This document shows, piece by piece, positions 49,211-59,314 of a stretch of DNA of 64,000 nt. Source of the DNA: Utricularia gibba (lineage: Eukaryota; Streptophyta; Magnoliopsida; Lamiales; Lentibulariaceae). The notes under the pieces are model-generated. The model was not told the DNA's origin, made no database searches, and saw only the letters and a list, made by a program, of their open reading frames with translations. Positions within the stretch are counted from its first letter, which is position 1; each line of letters opens with the position of its first letter. The stretch covers positions 1,922,001-1,986,000 of the forward strand of contig NEEC01000015.1 in assembly GCA_002189035.1 (NCBI GenBank), written 5' to 3'. A program made the translations under genes and the position numbers.

Positions 49211-50976
49211 TCATGCTATTACCTCATCTCCCTTGAGGTGTAGAGTATCTGGTTTTTGTTCCGGGATCACAGGATGAGATTGCGATGCTCCGCTTCCTGG
49301 CATTGTTTTGAATGGCTGCGAACTTGTGCTTGCCGTGGGATGAGGATGGCTGCCGCTTCTCCCCAGGGGGAGGTCATGGGTGTGCTTTCCCTCGTATGTA
49401 GTTATGACAGATTTGGGGTCAGTTGAGGCTCGCTCAACATGCTTGCGAACTTTGCAGCCCGCATACGTGCATCTGTAGTAGCTCCTGCAAGGAGTTGGTT
49501 TATTTTGACTTCAGAATCCATGTTCATTCTTTTACATTAATGAATCCTCACCTCGGATAAGGATTGCCCTTCACTACTTTCTGCCCATATTTTCTCCATC
49601 TGTATCCATCATCCAAAAGATCAACTTCACTTCTTGTCTTCAGGACGATCTTTGATTCCATTACAGTTTGATGTGCCTGTCCGATTTCTGTGCTCCTATT
49701 TCATATAAAAGAAACCATTATACAGCAGCCAGGGATGGCAACAAGATGCAGATAACAGCTAACCTTCTTTTGGCACTAGGCATATCTTCCTCTTTCTCCA
49801 CAGATGCAGCATTGTTTTGAAAATCACTAGGCATGGTGCCATACTCAAATGGCTCTTGAACAGTTTCTTGGAAGCTTGAACCCTCAGATGGGAAGCTTAC
49901 AACTCCTTGAAGTCTGTTGCCTTCAGTATGCTCTTGTGATGGTAAAATAGGCCTCTGCTGGGAGACTCCTGTTCCATCCATGGAGCCATGCTCCCTCACC
50001 CTTTTACTAGGCTGAGGCAGATCATGGTTATGCTGCCCCTTGTACGTAATCTCGGATATTCGACCATCTATGGATCGTTCTACTTTCTTCCTGACAGGAC
50101 AATCTGGGTGTGTGCATTTATAATAACTCCTTGGGCACTCACTAGCCTTGACTTGTTTCTGACCATATTTTCTCCAGTTATACCCATCATTGACAGGTTT
50201 ATCACCAACAGAAGAAGCAGTTTTATGATCAGACGACGATACTAAGCTCTGTTCCTGAGGAAAAGATGCTAAATTCTCAAGAGGCGTATTTGTTGGGTTG
50301 GCTTCAGATGCTTCCACAGAAGAGGGCAACTCTTGCTGCTGAACTTCGGATTGCATCTGTTTGAATGACTGAGAAAGAGCTGCCTGTGCAGTAACATGAG
50401 CCAGAGCTTGCTGGTGTGACATTCCAAAGGGGCTCTGCTTCAAAGCAAATGCAATTCTCAATCTCAATACTTATGATACCAAACTTTATTCTAAGAAACC
50501 CTATTTATAAAATGGCCAGATCAATTTCCCAAAATTCGATTTGCAGACAGCTCAAAATCATACCTGAAGTGGGGACAAGAGCACAGGGGAGTTGAGCAAA
50601 CCAGAGGGGCTCATTCCCAGCAATAGAGGACTAAGGTTCTCCGGCAGCTGGCGTGGCGGAGCAACTACCAAACTAGGTGGGCGGTTCCGTTGAAGCCCAC
50701 GTTCCTTATCTTTGTCGAAATCATCCTGGGAAAACCCACCGGCAAAAGGAGGCGGCTTGGGGCAGCGAGCGGCGAAGCCATAGCTCCGACCAAAAGCTGG
50801 GAGAAGGAGAAGTGAGTTTGGTCGGGAAACAGAGAGGAAACCAAGGTCATGGGGCCTGGGCTGAAGCTGCCGTTTGCGAAAAACATTTCCATGGAGGCAC
50901 GTGGCGGCAGATGGATCTTCGGCTTGGGCTTGGAAGCTGCTGAAGCTGAAGAAGCATCATCCTCCTGGTGACCCAT
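49211..50976 (-). CDS. WRKY transcription factor, group I (WRKY3/4-like), with one apparent 1-base deletion in exon 1
   Basis: Four exons in transcript order: 50976-50564, 50434-49764, 49695-49552, 49484-49211. Two WRKY domains: the N-terminal one [20 protein letters not shown] ... GQHNHD in exon 2, and the C-terminal one [21 protein letters not shown] ... GKHTHDLP, split by the conserved intron after PYP-R. Both carry WRKYGQK and C2H2 ligands. The N-terminus has the group I blocks [29 protein letters not shown] and [15 protein letters not shown], plus [13 protein letters not shown]. After MASPLAA the frame shifts at a CCCC run (GGGG on + near 50764). In the next frame it continues [20 protein letters not shown] to a good donor. 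One more C gives 500 residues. WRKY3/4 act in defence against necrotrophs (family knowledge). Confidence 0.93.
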
Positions 50977-51337
50977 TTCTGGAATCCTTTTAACAACTTC
51001 GCGTCCAATTTCTCCGATTGCAATCAAAAGCAGATGCTCTTTATGCACGCCAATCCACTTATTTTAGACGTGTAAAGAGCGGAGGGAGATGGGCCACTGC
51101 GACCGAATTTAACAGCGAGGTGGAGAAACGAAGTACATCACATTTAAAGGTAACTAACAGGCGACAACATTAAAGTTCGGAAACAACATTGAAATTCAAA
51201 GTTCCAAAATGCAATCCTCAGTGCTATTGCATCATTTAAATATTCCGAAACGCTAGAAATTGTGGTTGCTCATGCTCTGTATGCATAAACTCAGCAGTGG
51301 AACGCGAAAAACAGCAGCAAGTCTTGTGTGCCAAAAG
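50977..51337. other. Promoter-side spacer of the WRKY gene
   Basis: About 360 bases between the WRKY start and the tRNA. On the minus strand the WRKY frame is open back to an ATG at 51048 (24 extra codons), probably leader. Nothing else recognised. Confidence 0.35.
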
Positions 51338-51409
51338 AGGTCCCACCGGGATTCGAACCCAGGTCGCTGGATTCAAAGTCCAGAGTGCTAACCACTACAC
51401 CATGGAACC
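51338..51409 (-). tRNA. tRNA-Gln (anticodon UUG)
   Basis: A 72-base cloverleaf on the minus strand. The acceptor arms GGTTCCA and TGGGACC pair, with discriminator T. The D arm is in TGGTGTAGTGGTTAGCA, the anticodon arm is CTGGA-CTTTGAA-TCCAG with anticodon TTG, and the T arm is CTGGG-TTCGAAT-CCCGG with one wobble-type mismatch. Box A (TGGTGTAGTGG) and box B (GGTTCGAATCC) promoter elements are intact. No intron. It sits between the WRKY promoter and the 3' end of the GAUT gene. Confidence 0.95.
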
Positions 51410-51967
51410 GTGAATATGAGGGGCCATTGGACGATCATTAATCAACAAACATTAAGAATTACCAATCTCGAAGAAAGTAAAAGAAATTTTATTTATCATC
51501 ACACAAAGCCCAACTCAATGTAAGAAAGAATATAAATGTGTGTGACAATTGACAAGGATAGGGAGGGGTAGTATAGGTAATTCCCTAACTCAACCGTAAG
51601 GACTAACCAAAAGAATCAACCCCGGAAAGTTGGTGAACCATCCACAAAAAAACACAAGTAAAACAAATGAGGATGAGCAGAAGATGGATTGGGAGTCATG
51701 GTGCTTCTGGGCAACACCAGCAATTCAATGGAAAGCTCCAAATCACTTCAGATGGGAAGAGGGCAATCCGCCTTTATCAACATGTGAACAAATCTGCTAC
51801 TTTACACAGAGTAATAGAACGCATTCCCTTCTGACTGACTGGTCTGTATCAAGGAAGCTGTGGCAATGGAGGTGAACTTTCAACTGCAAAAAGATGTCCC
51901 CCATTCTGCGCATCCCCGCCGACAAAAAATTCCGTACCACTTGAGCGAGATGGGCTTTGGAGATCAA
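51410..51967. other. Spacer between the tRNA and the GAUT stop
   Basis: 558 bases; open frames here on + run antisense into the GAUT gene and show no family likeness. The right half should be the GAUT 3' untranslated region. Confidence 0.35.
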
Positions 51968-54436
51968 CTACTCCAGTACGTGACAATTCCTGATGAACTC
52001 GTTGGAGTAGTTAACGTACTTGGTCCAGAACGGTCGGAGATGCTCGAACCCGATTTCCAACCATGGCTTGGACTGGCCGTTGTAGTGAATTACAGCGGCC
52101 CTCTTCACGTTTTCTACATTGGTATTGTTCTGGTATCCCAATCCAAGCATGTGCCAGGAAGGATCGATAGGTTGGACATGGCCCCTGAATGCGACTAGAG
52201 CGGGGGGAGTGTTCCTAGTTTCCACAGCGTCAGGTTAGATTTCAGATTCTGCAAGAGTGAGGAAAAGATGCAAAAAATGTTATCACAGCACAGCAGATGA
52301 GTGAAACGGTGTCATGGGAAATGTGAAAGATGGACATGGTTTACCTCCTTGACCCATGTATGATATGTACTAATGATGTTTGTTTTCCTCCAGGCGTGCA
52401 AGTCAAATATATTCATCCCATATGCCCATGCACAATCATCTGGATTCAAATTCTTTGCCACACGAGGATTCGAGAAGTTGAAATAGTTTCTGAAGTGCTT
52501 CGACATAACCCATTTATCTTCACCTCTACAGGTTTCAACAGCGCCATTAACCTTTCCATTGAGATCAATGTCCCAGAGAGGACTCAAATCGCGCTGAATT
52601 ACAACATCATCATCCAAGAAAACCACCTTGTCAAGGTCTGGAAACAGCTGCATAATGCAAAGGTTTGTTTTAGTCTCACCAAGAACAATAAGTCGATTCT
52701 AGAAAATGCTTTGAATACCAGCTTTAATCCAGAAAAAAACAGAAGCACGTATGTTAATTAAGATAAACATACACCACACAGAAGGCTTTAAAGGGCTAGG
52801 GAAAGTGCTTACTGAAGATTATACAAAATGAAAACAAATTTCCCATACGGTAATAAATCAGATAATATAATTAGAACTCACATTACTTCATAGGATGCTT
52901 AGAGAAATTTTTCCTTTGAGATTACATGTCTCTTTTGAAACATCCAAGAAGAAAATGGAAACGAGAATTCATCCAATTATACAACACAACTTGTAAGACA
53001 AAAAAGGCACAAGCAAGTCAACCCCCCAACATGAAAACCTGTATACTCAATTAAAAAAAAAAAAGAATCACCTCTGGAAGGTATATACGAAGGTGATTGA
53101 GCAAAGAGATGTATTTCGGACTTCTAGCCTGTAATTTAGAAGCAAATGTCCGAGGAGTTGTTACACTAAGATTGGCACCAGCAATGTGATTTCCATGGTA
53201 GTAATTCCGAATAGCATAGTGGCTTTCCACGGCCTCAAGAACTGGGACATTCTCTCTGGTCAACCAATCAAATTGATGTACACCTTTCACTTCAACTATG
53301 GCTGGAGAAACCGAGTTTAATGCAAACCATGCATGCATGGCTGCATAGGTTTTCTTATCAGTTATGACATGGAAAACAATTTTCTCGGGATATTGAGATG
53401 ATTGAACAGCAGATGCAACAACAACAGAGGCTGCCAAAACATTGTCGGTGGACACGACAAGGTGATGGTAGGAATTATCAGAAAGCAAAGGAAGCAACTC
53501 TGGTGAAGGTAATTGCCGCCGTGCATATGCATTGGAAGAATACTCATCAGTCAGCCTCAATGAAAGGCAGTGAATGGATTTAGGAAGTGCACTTGCAGCA
53601 AAATGTTTATTCATCAGCTCAGCAAATTTGGCTTCTCGGATCTCGCCTTCAAACTTCTCCATCTAAAAGAAAAAAACAACATGGTAAAAAAAGGATGGAA
53701 AATAGCCCATATCCAAAGCGAGTCATAAATTAAATCTCTCGTTAATAAATTTATCAAACAAGATAGCATGAATTCGTCAAGAAATATACCATTCCCTTCA
53801 AAATGAAAGCAAACTCCCTTGAGCTGTACTTGTTTTCCTTCATTTCAGAAACAAGCTGATGAAAGGAGTTCGGGATCTTTAGATTTTCTGGTACTTTCTC
53901 AGAGTTAACTTGATTTAGTATTTTGGAAAAGTCCTTGACCAGCCTCTGTAAAAGTAGGACAAATAAATGGTTAAAAAATGGGCTCCTTACAAGCGAAACT
54001 GTCTCATAGTCCAACCAGATAAACTAAAGAAAACAAATACCCAGAATCGTCGCTTCTACCAAGAAGTTTGGGCCCCAATCGTCGTCCTAAGCAATCTGAA
54101 GACATGGAATCAGACCAAATTAGGCATAAGACCAGTGAAATAATTGGTCCCCTACGGCGAAGGAAAAATGATTATAAGCAGGTACAAGGGGAGAAAACAA
54201 TTACCGAAGGATGAACACTTGTTGACGCCTTCAAGTGTGATAAGCGCGGTAAGAATGAACACAAATGGCAACAAAAAGGAAAGTATCAAAATGGTGTGAA
54301 AAAATGCGCGATAAGAAAGCTGTCGAGCTGCGAGTTTGATCTTCATCAAGTCTCCACCATATCCATTACCATTTCCTCCACTGTTGCTGGAAGATATAGT
54401 TATACTTCTCATGCTAGGCGAGAAGCGCAGCTGCAT
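51968..54436 (-). CDS. GAUT: GAUT13/14-type galacturonosyltransferase (GT8), with one clear and one possible 1-base deletion
   Basis: Golgi type II membrane glycosyltransferase for pectin synthesis. Exons in transcript order: 54436-54205, 54095-54041, 53943-53790, 53662-53072, 52647-52345, 52248-51968. A cytosolic tail (MQLRFSPSMRSITISSS) precedes the membrane anchor (FFHTILILSFLLPFVFILTA). The GT8 catalytic part has VFHVITDKKTYAAMHAWFAL, the DxD motif KVVFLDDDVVIQRDLSPLW, NGAVETCRGEDKWVMSK and YGMNIFDLHAWRKTN. The end, FEHLRPFWTKYVNYSNEFIR, fits GAUT13/14. In exon 6 the frame shifts within GTLPP/ALVAFRGH at a C6 run (G6 at 52202-52207 on +); one more C restores it. At exon 2/3 either an AGAG|G acceptor loses one Arg (SG-LVKDF) or a G is missing from the GGG before the donor. 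About 538 residues. Confidence 0.93.
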
Positions 54437-55612
54437 CTTCCTCCTCCACCCCCCACTATCCTAACAACCGCCGGCACCACCACCGCCGGCAATAGTATAA
54501 AAGACAAATACTCCTCCAATCAAACCTCCCCTCAAATCCCAAAAGCACGAGGATACGGCAACCTTCACCATAGATCCGCCTCCCAAACCATTCTTTTATT
54601 CCAAGATCCTGATTTCCAAGAATTCCGCCACCAATACCAATCCCGTATTCCACAAACCCACAACCCTATCCACTATTCCCGCCCTCCCCGATTTCTTCCA
54701 ATTCCTTAACCAAATTCAAATCCAAATCCCCAAAAACCGGAAAAAAGAAAAGAAACGATTTGAAAACGAAGTAATCAGCTACATCGGTCGCGGCAACGCA
54801 AGTCAATCCCTGTTCCGGCCGTTTCCATGGCCGTCGATCGAATTTCCTTCCCCGGATCGGGAGTCCCAGTGAAAATACGATATGGGGATAGAAAGAGGAG
54901 AAAAAGATATATGTATTGTGCTTGATCCTAATTTGCCAGCTGTTCTCCTTAATGCGCCATTCTTATGCAAATTGGAATTTTTGTCCAAAATGCATCGCTT
55001 GTTGAAAATTCAAAAATAAAAATAAATACAAATATTTTTCCCCGTTTCTAATTCAAGATATATTGCTAATGTTCGGGACCATTTTCGATCAATCATTTAT
55101 CGATAAATATTAATTATAAAAGCACCCATCAATTCTCAAAATATTTTAAACTGCGATTTTTTTTTATCAAAAATTAATTAAATTTAAAAGTTAGATAATT
55201 ATTTTTATTTTTCATTATAAAAAATAAAATGAATAAAATATATATTATTTTTTATAAAGTGCATAAATTTCAATTTTTGATGAGGCGAGGCGGGTGACCG
55301 GGTGACTGGGTCAGGGGAGCCACTGGTTCCGGTTGTCTACGTCATAATAATAATAATATGGGTGGAGTATTTATGTGTAATATGTTGATAAGCCTTTTTA
55401 CCTACCGTATTTGAATCTGACCACCTTAATGCCCCTCATCCACTATTTTCCATTTTTTTTAGGAAAAAAAATATTAATCTTCTTCCGGAGACACGTCATC
55501 AGATATATTAAATTTTATTTATTTTCAAATAAACCGACACCCTAACCGAAGCTAACCATATTCAACGGGTTGAACTTGACCCGTTCTTTCGATTCGGATT
55601 TTTATAAAGAAA

Positions 55613-55613
<1 letters not shown>
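54437..55613. other. Divergent spacer between the GAUT and MPP genes
   Basis: 1.2 kb. 54440-54990 is C-rich on + (CT-rich leader of GAUT read leftward) with long antisense open frames that are not genes. 55010-55260 and 55480-55520 are A/T-rich. A TATA-like TTTATAAAG at 55600-55608 precedes the TG repeat. Confidence 0.4.

Positions 55614-55654
<41 letters not shown>
55614..55654. repeat. (TG)20 microsatellite upstream of the MPP gene
   Basis: Uninterrupted TG run of about 41 bases, six bases after a TATA-like TTTATAAAG and some 250 bases before the MPP start codon. It could therefore lie at or just after the transcription start. Confidence 0.93.
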
Positions 55655-55655
<1 letters not shown>

Positions 55656-55743
55656 GTGTACGGATGGGAGGGGAGGATGGGACATGGGCTGGTCATGTTG
55701 CTTTCGGGCTGATATGGGAATCCGGCCCGCTTATTATGGAAAA

Positions 55744-55759
55744 TGGGCCTAGTGGCCCA
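55744..55759 (+). promoter_or_regulatory. Inverted pair of site II (TGGGCC) elements before the MPP gene
   Basis: TGGGCCTAGTGGCCCA: one TGGGCC at 55744-55749 and its inverse complement at 55754-55759, about 150 bases before the ATG. Site II elements are enriched in promoters of plant nuclear genes for mitochondrial proteins, which fits the downstream gene. Binding is inferred. Confidence 0.5.
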
Positions 55760-55904
55760 TGGCGTTACGGGGAATCCAGCTACAACGACGCCGTTTTTTG
55801 CTCATGGTTTCCCTTATCTCGCCTGCAACTGACGACTGATTTCGTCCGTGCGGATTTAGCCCTAATCGCACATCTGCGATCGTCGCTGACATTGTGACGC
55901 CGCT

Positions 55905-58671
55905 ATGACGATCCGGAAGCTGCTGAGCCTCTCTCGTTCCATTCGAAGGCCTGAAAGGGCATTTGCGCCAATCCGTGCACTCACCACGGATGTTGCGGCT
56001 GTAGCCGACGCCTACGCTCCATCGCCGCTGCCACCTACGGCGATGATCTACGACAGGCTGGCGGAATCCGTAAATCAGAGGCTCGCACGCCTTGAAAATC
56101 CCGATAGTCGGTTTCTCCGGTACAACTCACCTTACCCGTCGGTAAAATCGCACATCGATATTCTTTCGGCGCCGGTTACTCTAGTCACTACCCTGCCAAA
56201 TGGTCTTCGAATTGCTACCGAGTCGAACCTTGCTTTGAAAACGGCAACAGTTGGTGTATTTATTGACGCAGGATCGAGGTTTGAGAGCGATGTCACGAAT
56301 GGCACCGCACATTTTCTGGAACATATGATATTTAAGGGAACTGAAAAAAGGAAGGCGAGAGAATTGGAGGAGGAAATTGAGAATATGGGTGGGCATCTGA
56401 ATGCCTATACTTCTAGGGAGCAAACAACATATTATGCGAAAGTGTTGGATAAAGATGTGCCTCGTGCCCTTGACATTTTAGCTGATATTCTTCAGAATTC
56501 CAAATTTGAAGAGGCTAGGATTAATAGGGAGAGGGATGTTATTCTGAGAGAGATGGAAGAGGTAATTTTAATATTGGATGTGTCGAGTTATGCACCAGTT
56601 TACGTCCTCATTACTGTGAAGTTTCCAGCTTTGTGGATTGGGTATCCTTGTAGGAAAGTTGCTTGCTTTTTTGAAACTATTACTCAACTTAATGCGTTTT
56701 TATTTATTTTCTGAACTCTTTTTATTTCTCCTTGGTGCTGCAGCTCCGTGTTCTCTTCCTCATCTTATTGTTCTTGTTGCTCTGAGATCCATCTGTAGAT
56801 AATCCAGTTTTGCAGACGACGAACTTAGATAGGCTGAAAGGGAAAATATTTTTTAGATCTTGTAGTTTTTAACTTAAGAGTGACATTGTTGGATTGATGG
56901 TAAAGTATCAGGAAGCCCACTTTTTTTAGGTTTGATTTGCGTGAGAGGGCGGTTATTCTTTTTCATACCGATCGAATTGTGTAATTTTTGAATTGGTCGG
57001 AAATGTTTTTCTTTTCCTAGTCCAATTGCTATATTTTCTGTGGTGATTGCAGGTGGAAGGGCAAACAGAAGAAGTTATATTTGATCACCTACATTCCACT
57101 GCGTTCCAGTATTCTCCTCTGGGTAGAACAATTCTTGGACCAGCGGAAAATGTCAGGAGCATAACACAAGAGCATCTGAAAAACTATATATCCACTCACT
57201 ATACACCTCCTCGCCTGGTAATTTTCCGCATTTCTAATTGTTTCCAGATTTGCATATCTACAGTTCACTAGCATAAAAGATTCTCATTCATCCTTCATTT
57301 GAAATACCCAATGCAATTATCGTTTTTCAATAATGTAGGTTGTTGTTGCATCTGGCGCTGTTAAGCATGAGGAATTTACTGAGCAAGTGAAAAAACTCTT
57401 TACAAAATTGTCGTCAAGTCCAACAACTGCTTCTGAATTAGTTGCTAAAGAACCTGCAATCTTTACTGGGTCTGAGGTATTCTCATCCTACCTTTTGTTG
57501 CTTTCCAATACTTTTATGTTTGCGTAGTAACATAAATGGCCATGTAGGTGAGGATGCTTGATGATGATATCCCGCTCGCCCAATTTGCAATTGCATATGA
57601 AGGTGCATCCTGGACAGATCCGGATTCTATTCCTTTGATGGTCATGCAGTCAATGCTGGGTGCTTGGAATAAAAGTGCTGGTGGGGGGAAGCACATGGGG
57701 TAAACACTAGCGCCATGACTTCACTGGACGTTGTCTCCCGGCCTTTTTTGCCATTGACTGTATATTTTTTTAATAATGCAGTTCAGAGCTTGCACAGAAG
57801 GTTGCCATCAATGAAATTGCTGAGAGTATAATGGCTTTCAATACCAACTACAAAGATACAGGCCTGTTTGGTGTTTATGCTGTTGCTAAGGTTGTCCTTT
57901 GGACTCTTGAGCACTGTTCTGTAAAATTTTTGAAACCTGTTTTTATTTTTCAAAATTATTTTAGAAAAGTAGAATTAAGAAGTAAAAGTAACCAATTCCT
58001 GTTTCTTATAGCCTGATTTTTGAGTGTTAGTCACTTTTTCTTTCACTTCTTTATAGCCTGATTGCTTGGATGATCTGTCCTTCGCAATCATGAATGAAAT
58101 CACCAAATTGTGTTATCGGGTGTCAGATGCTGATGTGATACGTGCCCGCAACCAGGTATCTGTTTAAAGGGCTTACTATTTTCTGCTTGAAATTATGCCT
58201 TTTAATCAACCGGTCGGCTTCTCTGCAGTTGAAATCGTCTCTGCTTCTTCACATGGATGGCACCAGTCCTGTGGCCGAGGACATCGGGCGCCAGGTGCCT
58301 TTTTTTATTTTAAAATTTAAAACTGCACTACTACACCCATGTCCTTCCTCAACATTCTCTATTTGCAGTTACTTACATACGGCAGAAGGATCCCGTATGC
58401 AGAGCTCTTTGCTAGAATAGATGCTGTAGATGCAAGCACAGTGAAGAGAGTTGCAAACAGGTTTTTATGCGACAAAGTAAGGACGTTTTTTGGCCGTGCT
58501 ATGTTATTTTTCGGGTGCATAAAATTATACTTGCCTCTGAGTTTACGAAGGGTAGCTAAAATAGGGAGTTGGCTGAATTGGCAGGATGTTGCAATCAGTG
58601 CGATAGGCCCCATCCAGGGATTGCCGGACTACAATTGGTTCAGGCGCCGAACCTACTGGCTGCGTTATTAG
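55905..58671 (+). CDS. MPPB: Mitochondrial processing peptidase, beta subunit (also a complex III core protein in plants)
   Basis: Zinc metallopeptidase (M16) that removes mitochondrial presequences; in plants it is built into the cytochrome bc1 complex. Nine exons: 55905-56561, 57053-57217, 57339-57476, 57548-57699, 57782-57890, 58057-58155, 58229-58294, 58369-58476, 58585-58671; 526 residues. The N-terminus [20 protein letters not shown] is an Arg-rich presequence. The inverted zinc motif HxxEH is HFLEH in [17 protein letters not shown], and the third ligand Glu lies downstream in the [19 protein letters not shown]-type block (here [19 protein letters not shown]), so this is the catalytic beta subunit. 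The end is [14 protein letters not shown]. Every junction keeps frame, with no breaks. Confidence 0.96.
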
Positions 58672-59314
58672 GCTCCGGGTTCGTTTGGTCCGGGACTCGT
58701 GAAGTGGCACACTACTTCAAATTGATTATTCCTCTTTTTGCTCTTCGCTGTAATTCGAGAATAACAAAACCTGGCAACCAACGGTGAATGTGTGCTGGTA
58801 CTTCCCATATGGATACGCTGTTTCTTGTGCAGTGCAGGCTCACAATAAATTTATGGCTCCCGTGATCCTTACTGTCACATAATGCCTAAGCAAAAAGTAC
58901 TACTGGCCAATGATGCCTTCTTTGTATTCTGGCCATGTGCTGGTAGTTACTTTGGAGGAAAGTGAGATTGAAAGTACCCCAAGTACCAGCCAGTTTAGGA
59001 ATGCCAATGACAATTTATAAATTATGTAACTCACAAAACTTGAAGATTACATGCTCATTAAACGATCTCTAATTTCTCATCAATCACAGCCATCAGGGGG
59101 CACAATTTAAACATTCACATCACTTGAAAATTCTAACAAAACCAAAAACTCCAGAAGGAATCTCCAGGAGTAAACGTCTTGAAGCGGCTCTTTCTTTTTC
59201 TATAGTTGTAGAGGAACTTAAAATTCTTCAGAACAAAAGATGATCCCCACACACAACAGGTTACCTGCTTCGACAAGTCCTTCCCTAAAGGCACCAAGGG
59301 AAATCCCGAGCTGC
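58672..59314. other. Convergent 3' spacer between MPP and WDR12
   Basis: 643 bases with the two 3' untranslated regions. No further gene or repeat recognised. Confidence 0.4.

Noticed and set aside
51860-52198. 112-codon open frame on +
   Set aside because: Exact antisense of the conserved GAUT C-terminal exon.
54296-54709. 137-codon open frame on + over the GAUT start, rich in Pro and Thr
   Set aside because: It is antisense to GAUT exon 1 and its CT-rich leader; composition follows from that, and no domain is visible.
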